A DNA stretch of 55,071 nt. It comes from Comamonadaceae bacterium (GTDB taxonomy: Bacteria; Pseudomonadota; Gammaproteobacteria; Burkholderiales; Burkholderiaceae_C). The stretch spans positions 1-55,071 of the forward strand of contig CANFWI010000015.1 of the NCBI GenBank assembly GCA_947450675.1, written 5' to 3'. The notes beneath the pieces were generated by a model. The model worked only from the letters and a program-made list of their open reading frames with translations. It was not told where the DNA came from and did not search any database. Each line of letters begins with the position of its first letter. Within the stretch, counting starts at the first letter, position 1. This document shows, piece after piece, positions 7,916-18,488 of the stretch. Position numbers and translations under genes: made by a program.

Positions 7916-8770
7916 ATGCCTTCCTCGCTTCTGATCAAAACCATTTTGGCCATTTCAATGGCGGCCTTCAGCATGACGACCACTTCAGTGTTCGCGCAGA
8001 CAGACAAAGCGGCTGCAGTGAGCGGAAAAACCGAGCTGTTGTGGCTGGGGCAAGCTGGTTTTCGGATCACCTCGCCGGGTGGAAAGATCATCGTGATCGA
8101 TCCTTGGATCACCGGTGGCCCCAAAGCGCCAGCGGCTTTTAAAACTGATTTGGCCGCCTTGGGCAAGATCGATCTGTTGATGGTGACCCATGCACACGTT
8201 GACCATTTGGGTGACGCGCCCGCATTAGCAAAATTGAACAACACGGTTTTGTATGGCCCTGCAGACATGATCACGCCTTTGCAAACGCTGGGCATCTTGC
8301 CGCCGAATTTGGGCCACCGATTCAACAAAACAGGCAACGTCAAACCGTTTCCGGGCATCAAGGTGACGGCCGTGCAGGCTGAACACTCGTCCCTGATCGT
8401 CTTCAACAATCCAGCCACCGGTAAGAATGAATCCCACCCAGCCGGCGAAGCCATGGGCTACATCATTGAGCTAGAAAACGGCTTCAAGATTTGGCACATG
8501 GGCGACACGGGTTTGTTTGGCGACATGAAGTTCATCAGCGATCGTTACAAGCCAGACTTGGTGCTGATTCCCATTGGCGGCAACTTCACCATGGACCCAG
8601 ATGACGCAGCCTACGCCATGAAAACGTGGATCAAAGCCAAAGCGGTGATCCCGATTCACTACAACTCCAACCCGCTGGCCAAGGGCACCTTGGCTGAGTT
8701 TCAAGCCGCCATGAAAGGCTCTAAAACCAAAATTGTGCCCATGACAGAAGGACAGACAGTCGAGTTTTAA
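7916..8770 (+). CDS. Exported metal-dependent hydrolase, metallo-beta-lactamase fold (UPF0173-like)
   Basis: 284 aa from the ATG at 7916, which has the ACGGAG ribosome site; an upstream in-frame ATG-less extension is rejected. Residues 1-27 are a Sec signal ending VFA, unusual because most UPF0173 relatives are cytoplasmic. The metal motif HAHVDH is at 92-97 (THAHVDHLGD), followed by the HSSLI, MGDTGLFGD and PIHYNS segments that complete a binuclear site. The family splits ester or phosphodiester-like bonds, but for this protein no substrate is known. It is the only gene of its unit unless transcription continues into the ATP-grasp gene 154 nt downstream. Confidence 0.85.
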   Translation: MPSSLLIKTILAISMAAFSMTTTSVFAQTDKAAAVSGKTELLWLGQAGFRITSPGGKIIVIDPWITGGPKAPAAFKTDLAALGKIDLLMVTHAHVDHLGDAPALAKLNNTVLYGPADMITPLQTLGILPPNLGHRFNKTGNVKPFPGIKVTAVQAEHSSLIVFNNPATGKNESHPAGEAMGYIIELENGFKIWHMGDTGLFGDMKFISDRYKPDLVLIPIGGNFTMDPDDAAYAMKTWIKAKAVIPIHYNSNPLAKGTLAEFQAAMKGSKTKIVPMTEGQTVEF

Positions 8771-8779
8771 GCTCGACAT
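8757..8779 (+). repeat. Hairpin repeat copy 1 (GTCGAG/CTCGAC stem)
   Basis: A stem of GTCGAG (8759-8764) and CTCGAC (8772-8777) spans the stop codon of the MBL-fold gene. Its outer sequences CAGTCGAGTT and CTCGACAT recur at 8837-8860. Confidence 0.5.
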
Positions 8780-8836
8780 AAAAGGCTAAAAAAGCGGCTT
8801 GCCCAAAAAATGACTGAATAGCCAGCAAGATTTCCC

Positions 8837-8860
8837 CAGTCGAGTTACCGCACTCGACAT
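8837..8860 (+). repeat. Hairpin repeat copy 2 (GTCGAGT/ACTCGAC stem)
   Basis: A 7-bp stem GTCGAGT (8839-8845) and ACTCGAC (8852-8858) closes a 6-nt loop. It shares CAGTCGAGTT and CTCGACAT with copy 1, 80 nt upstream, while the loops differ. No T-tract follows. Confidence 0.5.
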
Positions 8861-8875
8861 GTTCCGCGCTATTGT

Positions 8876-8921
8876 TTCACCTGTCACGAAGTCCATTTCG
8901 GCTTCGTCGCTGAAAGGTGAA
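8876..8921 (+). promoter_or_regulatory. Leader stem-loop that buries the ribosome site of the ATP-grasp gene
   Basis: TTCACCT (8876-8882) pairs with AGGTGAA (8915-8921), and nested inside ACGAAGTC (8886-8893) pairs with GGCTTCGT (8900-8907) with one G-T wobble. The outer right arm contains AGGTGA, the ribosome site for the ATG at 8925. Folding would therefore hide it. The arms are read directly; control of translation is inference. Confidence 0.5.
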
Positions 8922-8924
8922 TCG

Positions 8925-10067
8925 ATGGTCGACTTCATACTCGTCGGGAACAGTGTTCGGATCGCGCTGCCGGTGCTCCAAGCGCTTCGCAGCGCGGGAC
9001 ATGTGAGATGCGCCGTGGTCGGTGGCCAAGCCACTTCAGGGCTGCGTTGGTCTCACTTATGTCGTCAGCACGCTGCGATTGACTTCACCCAAGACGATAC
9101 GGCGGTGCGCGCCATCAACCTCATGGCGAAGCAGAGTCCCCAGGCGCTGTTGATTCCTTTTGACTGCGACGCTATTCGCCTGGTTAACCGTGTGCTGGAC
9201 CGCTTAGAGCTCAAATCGATTCCAGTGCCCGCGTTGGCAACGCTGAATATGCTGGATGACAAATGGTCGTTCCATCAGTTCTGTGTGGCCAATGCGTTGC
9301 CAGTTCCATTGACTTGCTTTATTGGCCCTAAATCGAATCTTGATTTCGGCACGCTTCAATCTGAATTGGGTTTGCCCTTCATCATCAAGCCGACCAACGA
9401 ATCGGGCTCACACGGTGTTCAGGTCGTGCGAAGCCGGGAGGAACTCGAGCAAAAAATCGTCAAGAACACGGCCTACCAATTCAACCCGCTCATTGCCCAA
9501 CAATACGTCGAGGGCCTTGACATGGACATCAACTTGTTCGCGGTGGCGGGTCAGCTTCAGGCGGTGTCTGTCCACCGGCCTGACCCGTCGTTCATCGACT
9601 TCGTGCCTCATCCCAAGCTGGAAGAGTTGGCCGAGAAAATCTGCCGCTTCAGCGATTACAGCGGCGTGATGAATGCGGATGTGCGCCTTGAAAAAAGTAC
9701 GGGTGATGTTTTCTTGATTGAGTCCAACCCGCGCTTTTGGGCGACATTGGCCGCCACCGTTGACTGCGGGCTGAACTTCGCGGATGAAAGCATCAAGTAC
9801 CTTGAGCCCTGTGCGGCGCCGCTTCGGCTGACGTCTGGCAGGTCATACACCCGGCATCCGTTTTTGAGGCCCTCATCTTGGTGGCAGCTCATGTCTGACC
9901 GCACTGAAAAAGGTCGCCTGCTAAGGGCCAAAGCGTTTGATCTGTATTCCTTCGGTCAACTCATGAGGGACGTACCGGCCATCCTCAAAAGAGGGGTCAC
10001 GCGCGTGTGCAGCCGCAAGCAGAGGCCATCAAGCGCCGTGAGTTTGTCATTTGGCGAACATCGCTGA
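8925..10067 (+). CDS. ATP-grasp domain protein, probable carboxylate-amine ligase
   Basis: 380 aa from the ATG at 8925 (AGGTGA ribosome site); an in-frame ATG at 8859 has none. A pre-ATP-grasp Rossmann-like part (1-105) is followed by an ATP-grasp domain resembling the CarB/PurK type. Visible are the lid strand LPFIIKPTNESGSHGVQVV (about 151-169), the LIAQQYVEGLDMDINLF segment, and the Mg-binding DVFLIESNPRFWATLA. The C-terminal 90 residues are basic with a WW pair and do not match a domain I know. Such ligases join an acid to an amine via an acyl phosphate; the substrates are unknown. Its 3' end overlaps tadC tail-to-tail by 21 nt, and a structured leader precedes it. Confidence 0.82.
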   Translation: MVDFILVGNSVRIALPVLQALRSAGHVRCAVVGGQATSGLRWSHLCRQHAAIDFTQDDTAVRAINLMAKQSPQALLIPFDCDAIRLVNRVLDRLELKSIPVPALATLNMLDDKWSFHQFCVANALPVPLTCFIGPKSNLDFGTLQSELGLPFIIKPTNESGSHGVQVVRSREELEQKIVKNTAYQFNPLIAQQYVEGLDMDINLFAVAGQLQAVSVHRPDPSFIDFVPHPKLEELAEKICRFSDYSGVMNADVRLEKSTGDVFLIESNPRFWATLAATVDCGLNFADESIKYLEPCAAPLRLTSGRSYTRHPFLRPSSWWQLMSDRTEKGRLLRAKAFDLYSFGQLMRDVPAILKRGVTRVCSRKQRPSSAVSLSFGEHR

Positions 10068-10982
10068 AATCTGAATCACCGCCGGTCCGATGAGTACCGA
10101 CAACAGCGCCGGGAAGATGAAGAAAATCAGCGGTATGAGCATTTTCACGGGCACTTTGGCGGCGATTTCTTCGGCCCGCTGCATGCGCTTCATGCGCATC
10201 ACTTCAGACTGAATGCGCAGCGATTCCGCCACGCTGGTGCCAAACCTGTCGGCTTGTACGAGCATCGAGACCAGCCCATCAAGGTCTTCTAGGTTGATGC
10301 GCAAGGCTAAATTTTTCAAGGCGGTTGAGCGACCGGAGCCCGCCCGAATTTCAAGCGCAGCCAGATTGAATTCTTCCGCGAGGATCTTGCTGCTGCGGGA
10401 AATTTCCAGTGACACGCGGTTGATGGCGCCGTCCATGCCCAAGCCGGCTTCGGTGCAGATCACCAAGAGGTCAATCAGGTCGGGCAGCGTGTCGCGCATT
10501 TCGTCAGACCGACGGCTTGTCAGCCACCGCAGGTAAATGTCGGGAAGGTAATACCCGGTGCCAGCCAACGACACCGCATACAAGGCCAGACGCGGGTACG
10601 AGGTTGCCGGCGACCAGACAAAGATGACCAAGGTCACCAACAGCGGCAGGATCAATGTCAATGTGGTCTTGACGGCGAAATAGGTTTGCGCTGCAGTCGA
10701 TTCTCTAAAACCTGCGCGGATGAACTTCAGCCTGAGTTGTGAGTTCTGCCAGTCACCTTCGGGCACAGACAACTTCGACATCGACACCAGCAGCGCATGC
10801 CAGCCGCCTTCGGCTGGCACTTTAGCGGGCTCGCGAGCTGCTTCTACCGTGGCTGGACGGTGCGTCTGTTGAAGCCGTCGGTTGATCTGTCTTTGCGCAA
10901 AGAGTTTGACCAGGCCAAGCACTAGCAAGGCGTAGGCCAGAAACGCCACAGCCAGCGCGACAAGGAATAAAAAGTCAGTCAT
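10047..10982 (-). CDS. tadC: Tad pilus inner-membrane platform protein TadC (type II secretion F family)
   Basis: 311 aa from the ATG at 10982; a longer reading into tadB is rejected. The protein has an N-terminal membrane segment (about 4-26), a pair in the middle (about 95-135), a GspF-type cytoplasmic domain with DLIDLLVICTEAGLGMDGAINRVS, and a C-terminal helix pair ending LLIGPAVIQISAMFAK. TadC with TadB forms the membrane platform that couples the TadA ATPase to pilin polymerisation. It is the last gene of the operon, beginning 11 nt after the tadB stop, and its 3' end overlaps the opposite ATP-grasp gene. The usual downstream tadD is missing. Confidence 0.92.
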   Translation of the reverse strand: MTDFLFLVALAVAFLAYALLVLGLVKLFAQRQINRRLQQTHRPATVEAAREPAKVPAEGGWHALLVSMSKLSVPEGDWQNSQLRLKFIRAGFRESTAAQTYFAVKTTLTLILPLLVTLVIFVWSPATSYPRLALYAVSLAGTGYYLPDIYLRWLTSRRSDEMRDTLPDLIDLLVICTEAGLGMDGAINRVSLEISRSSKILAEEFNLAALEIRAGSGRSTALKNLALRINLEDLDGLVSMLVQADRFGTSVAESLRIQSEVMRMKRMQRAEEIAAKVPVKMLIPLIFFIFPALLSVLIGPAVIQISAMFAK

Positions 10983-10993
10983 TGCACACCACC

Positions 10994-11970
10994 TCAGACC
11001 TTGATCTGGACGATCTTCCACATCCACAAGGCACCCAGACAAATCATCACGACGTTGACCAACATCAGCGTTTGTCCCGACTTGGTCGTCCACAGGGTCG
11101 ACATGTAAATCGGGTTGAGAACCGACAAAATACTGCCCAGCGCAAACGGCAAGCTGCCGATCATGATGCCGGACAGCTTGCCCTCGGAGGCGAGGATTCG
11201 AATCTTGCCTTTGAGCTTGATGCGTTCGCGCACGGTTTGCGAGAGCGTCGTCAGCAGCTCGGTCAGGTTGCCGCCGGTTTTGCGCTGAATCATCAGTGCG
11301 ATGACTAAAAAATTCAGATCACTGCTGTTGATCCGATCTGCCAGCTGAGCCATGGCATCGTCAAAGGTCATGCCGAGTTTGAGGTGCTCAAAGACGGTCT
11401 TGAACTCGGCTCCCACCGGGTCTGGCAATTCATCACCAACCATGCCGATGGCGACGGTCAAACCGTGTCCAGCGCGCAGCGCCCGGGTCATGAAGTCAAG
11501 CGCCTCTGGCAGTTGATCTTCGAAGCGCAGGCGACGTTTTTTTTCTCGGTGCATCAGGTAAACCCAAGGCATCGAAAAAGCCACTAGACCAGCGGAGATG
11601 CTCATCACCCACGGCGCATTCAGCAGCAGGGTCGGCACGGACCAAACGAGCACCCCCAGACCGGCACTCAGCGCCATGACCTCGGTCGTTGTGCGGCTGC
11701 TGCCGGAGCGTGTCAGCAACAAACCCAGCGCCCGAACCCCAGGCGCATTCGCCAAAATCCATTGCTGCCAAATGGCCTGCAGTCCGACGCCAGATTTGAG
11801 CAGCTGGCTTTGTTCCGCTTCCCGTCGCCGCAGCGCAATAGCGTGGAGGCGACTCGCCAAGGCCCGGGAATTTGCACTGAACCGTCGGGACCAAAATGAC
11901 GACACGACGATGGCAGCGCCGGCGACCAGTAAAAAAATCAACGCCAAGGTGGCATAGAGGAGGTTCTCTG

Positions 11971-11974
<4 letters not shown>
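10994..11974 (-). CDS. tadB: Tad pilus inner-membrane platform protein TadB
   Basis: 326 aa. It has an N-terminal membrane helix (about 5-27), a cytoplasmic basic region, a helix pair (about 98-143), the T2SSF domain with the LPEALDFMTRALRAGHGL motif, and C-terminal helices. It works with TadC as the platform for the Flp pilus. The ATG at 11974 overlaps the tadA stop by 4 nt (ATGA), so its translation is coupled to that of the ATPase. Confidence 0.93.
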
Positions 11975-13454
<1,480 letters not shown>

Positions 13455-13479
<25 letters not shown>

Positions 13480-14606
13480 ATGGATTTCTCGGTTGGCGTC
13501 TGCCCTGTCAGTTCTGCCGCCCACGCGTTGATAGTCCTGGAAAAATCAGATTTCGGTTTGAGCCGAACTGCTGCGGTGCCTTTCAGCAGCGATGATTCAA
13601 CGCCGTCAATTTCCAGTGGCAAAACACGGCTGACCCGAAGTCCAACGGTCTTTTCGAAATCAGCGATACGCACGATAGACTTGCTGTGGAAGGCATTGAC
13701 GACCACGGACAGCTTGGCCGCGGCATAGCCAAGGCTTTCCCACATGCGGATGAGTTGGCTGGCGTGTCGCACCGAGGGCACGTTCATCGTCGTCACCACC
13801 ACCAGTTGGTCTAACAGTTCCAGCACGCTCAGACTGACCGTGTCCAGTTGCAAGTCCAGCAGCACATAGTCGTAATGCGGTATGGCGATGCTGATCAGCC
13901 GATGGACATAGCCGGGTGTGATGTGCAACAGCTGATCAATCGTTTGCGGTGACGGAATCAAATGGAAGTTGGCGGCAATGTGGTGTGTCATGCCTTCCAG
14001 CAGCGCCCCATCCAGTCGTTCGATTTCGTCAGAAAAATCGGCCATATTGTGCGCGGCGGTTTCGCGCGTCAGAAACAATTCGACATCGCCAAACGGCAAA
14101 GACAGGTCGATCAGCAAGACCCGCAAGTTCGCGGTTTGGCTTAATTCTGCGGCCAGGTTGGCAACCAGGCAGCTGGCACCGTCACCGCCCTTGGCGGGCA
14201 TGACGCCGATGCACCGGTTGTTTTTTCGGCCTGCCTGCGGAGCGCTGAGAAAACGGGCCTCAGCGCGTGTCACCGCTGCCTTGATGGCGTCAGGAGCGTC
14301 TGAAGAAATCACTTCTCTAACGCCGGCGCGCATGGCACGCAGCAGAAAACCTGATTCGGGATTGGCGCAAACCAGTAAAACAGCTGCATGCGGCAGCGCC
14401 GTACAAAGTGCTTCCATTTTTTCGAGCAATTCATCGTTTTGCTCAAACCCTCCCAACACCAGCAGATCGGGTTGGCTCGCGACCACGCGTGTCTGTAGGT
14501 CGGCCAGCGAGCCTTGCAAGCGGGTGACCTGATCTTGCGGCTCAAAAGTAGCTGCTGGCATGGACCACGTTGGGCTTGAGTACAAAACGATGTGCATGGT
14601 GTTCAA
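13455..14606 (-). CDS. tadZ: Tad pilus localisation ATPase-like protein TadZ/CpaE
   Basis: 383 aa with a TTG start at 14606 that overlaps the upstream stop as TTGA; an ATG three codons later is the alternative. A receiver-like N-terminal domain (1-130) precedes a MinD/ParA-type ATPase domain. The deviant Walker A reads KGGDGAS instead of KGGxGKT/S, so the signature Lys is kept but the second P-loop Lys is Ala. The A' strand has LIDLSLPFGD, where Asp-x-Asp is usual. TadZ places the pilus machine in the cell. Reduced Walker A motifs have been described for parts of this family, so loss of ATP hydrolysis is plausible but not shown. Confidence 0.88.
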
Positions 14607-15067
14607 CTGCAGTCGCTGTTCATCTCGCCGGCAATGACGTTGCTCATGGCTTCCCGAACTTGAGCGCTGCGATAGGCCGGCAGCGGCAGGGTGATGGCGG
14701 ACACCGGAATCAGCAACTGAGCTTGCAGGTTGTTCAGGCTGGCTTCAACCAGCGTGCAATTGGCTTGTGTGCAGTTGGCCGGCGAGTAGGTGAACACCAG
14801 CCAGTCGCTGCGCGTGCCCAACACGATCTGGCCCGAAGCCTCTACAAAATACTGCACCCGTGTCCTGATCCTTGCCTGCTGAACCGGGCCGGTGTCACAC
14901 ACGCTGGCCAAGCGGCTGGCCAGGCGCGAGGCCTCGACCGCGGTATTCATGACCAGCATGAAGCGGGCGAACTCGATCACGCCAATCATGGCCATGAAAT
15001 AAACAGTCAAGGACAAGGCAAACTCGACCAAGGCCGAGCCGGACTGTTGGCGAATTGACGTGCGCAT
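14603..15067 (-). CDS. TadE-like minor pilin (second copy)
   Basis: 154 aa. A short basic leader ends in QQSG, followed by SALVEFALSLTVYFMAMIGVIEFARF, so Gly is at the cut site and Glu at +5, as in pseudopilins processed by a TadV/PilD-type peptidase. The remaining periplasmic part has several Cys (CDTG, NCTQANCTL, DCS end) that may form disulfides. The start codon overlaps the preceding stop by 1 nt (TGATG). It probably acts as a minor pilin or scaffold in Flp pilus assembly; whether it is TadE or TadF in the strict sense is open. Confidence 0.82.
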   Translation of the reverse strand: MRTSIRQQSGSALVEFALSLTVYFMAMIGVIEFARFMLVMNTAVEASRLASRLASVCDTGPVQQARIRTRVQYFVEASGQIVLGTRSDWLVFTYSPANCTQANCTLVEASLNNLQAQLLIPVSAITLPLPAYRSAQVREAMSNVIAGEMNSDCS

Positions 15068-15600
15068 CAGTTGATCTGCCTCATGGTCATGCTGATCGGC
15101 CCGAAAGTCAGGGCTGTTGCGTTGCCCACCACGCCAGATAAAAAGCCGGCAAAGTACAGCGGGTGCTGGTAGCCAGAAGCCGTGACGGTCACCAAGTTGA
15201 TGGTGGTGGCGCTGGTGACGGTGAGATCGGCCGATGTCCGTTGCGCGCTGTGGGTGGCCGGTGCGTTGAGGGCATCGGCCACGGTCACGTTGAAGTCAGG
15301 GGCAGAAAAACCCGGCAACAAGACACTGCCGGTGCAGGGTTTGGCGCTGCTGGGGTTGCCGTTGGTGAGCAGGCATGCGGCTTCTGTGTGGCCGGTGCCA
15401 GGTGCTTCGGTGGACAGGTAACGGGCGGCGCTGCGGACCTGGTTGACGATCACTTTGTAGGCCGCTATAGCTTGCGAAAATTCCACCGATGCCAGCGTCA
15501 AAAACAGCAAAATAGGCAGCAACAGAGCCAGTTCGACCAACACCGAACCACCGCTTTGAGAGCGTTGATTCAACTCAGAGCGTTGACCTTGTCGCATCAT
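15067..15600 (-). CDS. TadE-like minor pilin (first copy)
   Basis: 177 aa. The leader ends SQSGG and is followed by SVLVELALLLPILLFLTLASVEFS, the TadE-type hydrophobic helix with Glu at +5. A periplasmic domain follows with a Cys pair in the middle and a terminal LTFGPISMTMRQIN strand. The gene overlaps tadG by 4 nt (ATGA) and the next tadE-like gene by 1 nt. It is a predicted pseudopilin of the Flp system and, like its neighbour, depends on a prepilin peptidase not encoded in this window. Confidence 0.83.
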   Translation of the reverse strand: MMRQGQRSELNQRSQSGGSVLVELALLLPILLFLTLASVEFSQAIAAYKVIVNQVRSAARYLSTEAPGTGHTEAACLLTNGNPSSAKPCTGSVLLPGFSAPDFNVTVADALNAPATHSAQRTSADLTVTSATTINLVTVTASGYQHPLYFAGFLSGVVGNATALTFGPISMTMRQIN

Positions 15601-16805
15601 TGCACCAACACGGGTACCAGCGGACCGATGGCGTCTGTCCCGCCTGGGAGTCCGGCCGTTCTGCAGCCGGAGAGTGGGTCAACAGCGTTGCCTCTGAATT
15701 CGACTTCTGCATTTTGTGGGGATGATTTGGGGCTGAGCATCAGCGCACAAGCCCATCCCAAAATCGGTTTGGCTCCTGTTCCGCAAGCTGAACTGCTGCA
15801 GGCCACCACCGGCATGGCGACCAGCCGACGAGATGATGCGCCGTACTGCGTGTGCACATTCGCGGGTGTTGTGTAGCTGGGGATGCTGCCTTGGAAAGGC
15901 TGCCGGCTGGGTGCGCGGTTTTGCATGTAGTCACTGTAAGCACCCCCTACGGGGGGCGGGCGATAGCCGTAACCGGTGAGGTCGGGAATGGCCACGCTAG
16001 GGCTGAGCCCGCTGCCCCCCTGTTTGTAAACCCCAAAGCGGGAGTTCCAGCCATCCTCCAAGGTGGTGACCACGCCGGTCTTGATCCCGATGCACCGGTT
16101 GGCAGCGGTGGAGACCGCGCAATTGCCAAAGCCAATGAAGGCCTCCCCGTAGGCCGCAAGCGCACCTGAAGTGTCGGTGCCGAGCACATTGGCCCATGTG
16201 AAGAAGCCACTGGATTGCGTAGACCCGAGGGTGATCTTGTCGCCGATCGTGTAACCGAAGGTCTGAGCATTCGCGCCCGCACCTTGGCACATCGCCATCG
16301 GTATGGCGCAAACGCTCTGGGACGGCATCACGGTAGCGGTCGCCGTGGCAACCAAATTCGATGAACCTATGCCCAACAAACCCATGAAGAAATGGCTCAG
16401 GCTGGATTGTGAGGCGGCACAACGGGCAAAGCGTGAAGCGGCTGCTGCGCCAGCGCCCGCCGCTTGGTAGCTGCCGCCCAAGGTCGTGCTGAACGTCGGG
16501 CTGACATGGTCGACGCCGACCCACTCTGCCTGAAAGTTGCGCCGGTTGGTCGCGCCGCCCACAAACTGTCCTGCCAAGGCACCGCGGCTGGGTGCATCAG
16601 ACAAACCATTGAGCTCTAAAACGGCGGCCAAGGCGCAGGCATCCGCCGCGTTTTGCAGTTCGGCCTGCACCAGTTGCAGGCGGCTGGCGTCGATGGCCAA
16701 GCTGACAAAACCCAGCATCACCACCATCGCTAATGCAGTGGCCACGGCAAACACACCGCGTTGCTGTGGAGCCCCGCGCACCGGAGCGCTGGGTTGTACT
16801 GTCAT
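15597..16805 (-). CDS. tadG: TadG-like pilus assembly protein
   Basis: 402 aa. The N-terminal region has a membrane helix (about 17-41) followed by the conserved SRLQLVQAELQNAADACALAAV Tad segment. The rest is a large periplasmic domain rich in Gly, Ser and Thr, with many cysteines (for example CAIPMAMC, CACS-type pairs near the C-terminus). TadG-like proteins are membrane-anchored accessory factors of the Flp pilus. The ATG at 16805 overlaps the upstream lipoprotein stop by 4 nt. No VWA domain is evident, unlike the long TadG of some bacteria. Confidence 0.82.
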   Translation of the reverse strand: MTVQPSAPVRGAPQQRGVFAVATALAMVVMLGFVSLAIDASRLQLVQAELQNAADACALAAVLELNGLSDAPSRGALAGQFVGGATNRRNFQAEWVGVDHVSPTFSTTLGGSYQAAGAGAAAASRFARCAASQSSLSHFFMGLLGIGSSNLVATATATVMPSQSVCAIPMAMCQGAGANAQTFGYTIGDKITLGSTQSSGFFTWANVLGTDTSGALAAYGEAFIGFGNCAVSTAANRCIGIKTGVVTTLEDGWNSRFGVYKQGGSGLSPSVAIPDLTGYGYRPPPVGGAYSDYMQNRAPSRQPFQGSIPSYTTPANVHTQYGASSRRLVAMPVVACSSSACGTGAKPILGWACALMLSPKSSPQNAEVEFRGNAVDPLSGCRTAGLPGGTDAIGPLVPVLVQ

Positions 16806-17086
16806 GGCAGTTGTGGTGTGAAGCTGGGGGACGCTGGCGGAAGCAAATACCGGTCATAGGCCGGTTTCAGTTCGCTGGCGGCAGGTGGCGGCGGTGCATT
16901 CGGTGCGGTGCGCGGTAACGTTCGCAGGCGCTGTGCTTCTAGCGCTTGTTTGACAGACAGGCCGTGGTTTTGCTGATCGATCAATGCGGGTGTGCAGCCT
17001 GACAGGCAGAGCAGGACGCACCCTGTCAAAACCGTCATCCCGTGGATTTTCCAGGCACAAGGAGGCCAAGCTTCAAGGGTTGGCAT
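16802..17086 (-). CDS. Small lipoprotein in the Tad operon
   Basis: 94 aa from the ATG at 17086, which has a strong AGGAGAAGG ribosome site; longer readings into cpaC are rejected. A short N-region and hydrophobic stretch end in the lipobox LSGC, so Cys31 or so is the predicted lipidated residue. The mature part is short, Pro-rich and poorly structured (a PNAPPPPAASE run). It lies between the secretin gene and tadG, overlapping cpaC by 14 nt. In this position it may be a pilotin-like or RcpB-like helper of the secretin; that role is inferred from position only. Confidence 0.7.
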   Translation of the reverse strand: MPTLEAWPPCAWKIHGMTVLTGCVLLCLSGCTPALIDQQNHGLSVKQALEAQRLRTLPRTAPNAPPPPAASELKPAYDRYLLPPASPSFTPQLP

Positions 17087-18488
17087 GGCCTTCTCCTGCT
17101 GATGATGCCGGCGCTGGTTTGGCGCCCTGCAGACGGTTTTCGAGGAAAAACTCACGCCGTGTGGGCGGCAGCACCGAGTCTGTCGGCAAGCTCGGTGCTG
17201 ATTCAGTGGCTTGCACCAAGCGTGCGCGCACCACGACCACCAACTCCGTCAGGTCCGCGACAAACTGGTTGCTGCGAAACAGCGCACCCAAAATGGGTAT
17301 CTCACCCAGGATCGGGAAAGCGTTCCGGTTGGCGGTGGTGCTGTTGCGGACCAAACCGCCGATGACCAGACTCTGCCCGTCCAGAAGCTGGACGGTGGTC
17401 GAGACCCGGCGCGTGGTGAAGGCCGGCAGCAGCGTGGTGCCGCTGGGGCTGCTCGTGCTCACCGATTCTTTGGAGATTTCGGACACTTCAGGCGCCACTT
17501 TCAGGCTGATGCGGCCACCGTCCAAGACCGTCGGAACAAACTTGAGCCCGACGCCGAATTCACGTTCTTGCAGCGTCACGGCGGTGCCGCCGGTGCCGAC
17601 CGATTGGGTGATCGGAATGTAGACCTTGCCACCGACCAAAAAGCTGCCTTCCTGCCCGCTCATGGCGACGATGGTGGGCTCGGCCAAAATGCGCACCAAA
17701 CCATCTTGCTTTTCGGCTTCGAGCCGGATGCCATTGCCGTTGCTGAACAGAAGTGCGGCCGTAGCGCCGCCACCGCCTAAGAAGGTGGACGCAAAGCGAA
17801 TGTCGCCACCATTGGCAGTCACTTGCAAACCCAGCTTATCCAGCAGTGACTTGGACACCTCGGCAATCCGCACGTCGAGCATCACCTGTTGCGCGTCACG
17901 AATGCGCAGCAGGTTGACGACCTGCGACTGGCTGCTGGCACTTCCCGAGCCGGTGCTTGCGCCGCCCTGCGACATTCCACCGCCGCTGGCGAGGTAGCGG
18001 TTCAACTGCCGCGTGTAGGCTTGGGCCAGTTGTAGCGCCGCGTCAGCCGCGCCAACGTCTGCCACGCTGCCGCTCAGCACCACCGATCCGGAGGCCATCT
18101 TGAGTTCAATGTCCTGCTCATGTGGGAGCGCCGATTTCAGGGACTCTGACAAAGGGTCCAGATCTGCGCCTACCTTCACGATGAGCGAGACCGGCGGCCC
18201 ACTCTGAGGCCACAGCAGGAAGTTGGTGGTGCCGACAGATTTGCCTAAAACATACAACTCCGTGCGTGAGATGAGCCGGTAATCCGCGACCTTGGGATCG
18301 CCGACCACCACGCGGCTGATCGCTTCCGGTAGCGTCATGACGACCACGTGCCCGACCACAGCATTCATTGTCTGCGGCCACTGACTCTGCGCTGCGACGA
18401 GTGTCCGTGGTGGCTCAGCGTTGGCCGCATTCATGACCAGCGCAGCGGCCAGAGCTGCGGTCATGGCAGTGCGCGTCATCAGCGTCAA
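17073..18488 (-). CDS. cpaC: Tad pilus outer-membrane secretin CpaC/RcpA
   Basis: 471 aa. The TTG at 18488 is chosen because GGAGGT sits 5 nt upstream and the codon overlaps the cpaB stop as TTGA; an ATG three codons in is the alternative. The signal peptide ends near residue 24 (ANA). Next come an N-terminal pilus/secretin domain (VVVGDPKVADYRLISRTELYVLGKSVGTTNFLLW), a BON-like domain (SGSVVLSGSVADVGAAD), and the secretin core with VTLQEREFGVGLKFVPTVLDGGRISLKVAPEVSEIS. It forms the outer-membrane channel for the Flp pilus. Confidence 0.94.
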   Translation of the reverse strand: MTLMTRTAMTAALAAALVMNAANAEPPRTLVAAQSQWPQTMNAVVGHVVVMTLPEAISRVVVGDPKVADYRLISRTELYVLGKSVGTTNFLLWPQSGPPVSLIVKVGADLDPLSESLKSALPHEQDIELKMASGSVVLSGSVADVGAADAALQLAQAYTRQLNRYLASGGGMSQGGASTGSGSASSQSQVVNLLRIRDAQQVMLDVRIAEVSKSLLDKLGLQVTANGGDIRFASTFLGGGGATAALLFSNGNGIRLEAEKQDGLVRILAEPTIVAMSGQEGSFLVGGKVYIPITQSVGTGGTAVTLQEREFGVGLKFVPTVLDGGRISLKVAPEVSEISKESVSTSSPSGTTLLPAFTTRRVSTTVQLLDGQSLVIGGLVRNSTTANRNAFPILGEIPILGALFRSNQFVADLTELVVVVRARLVQATESAPSLPTDSVLPPTRREFFLENRLQGAKPAPASSAGEGHANP

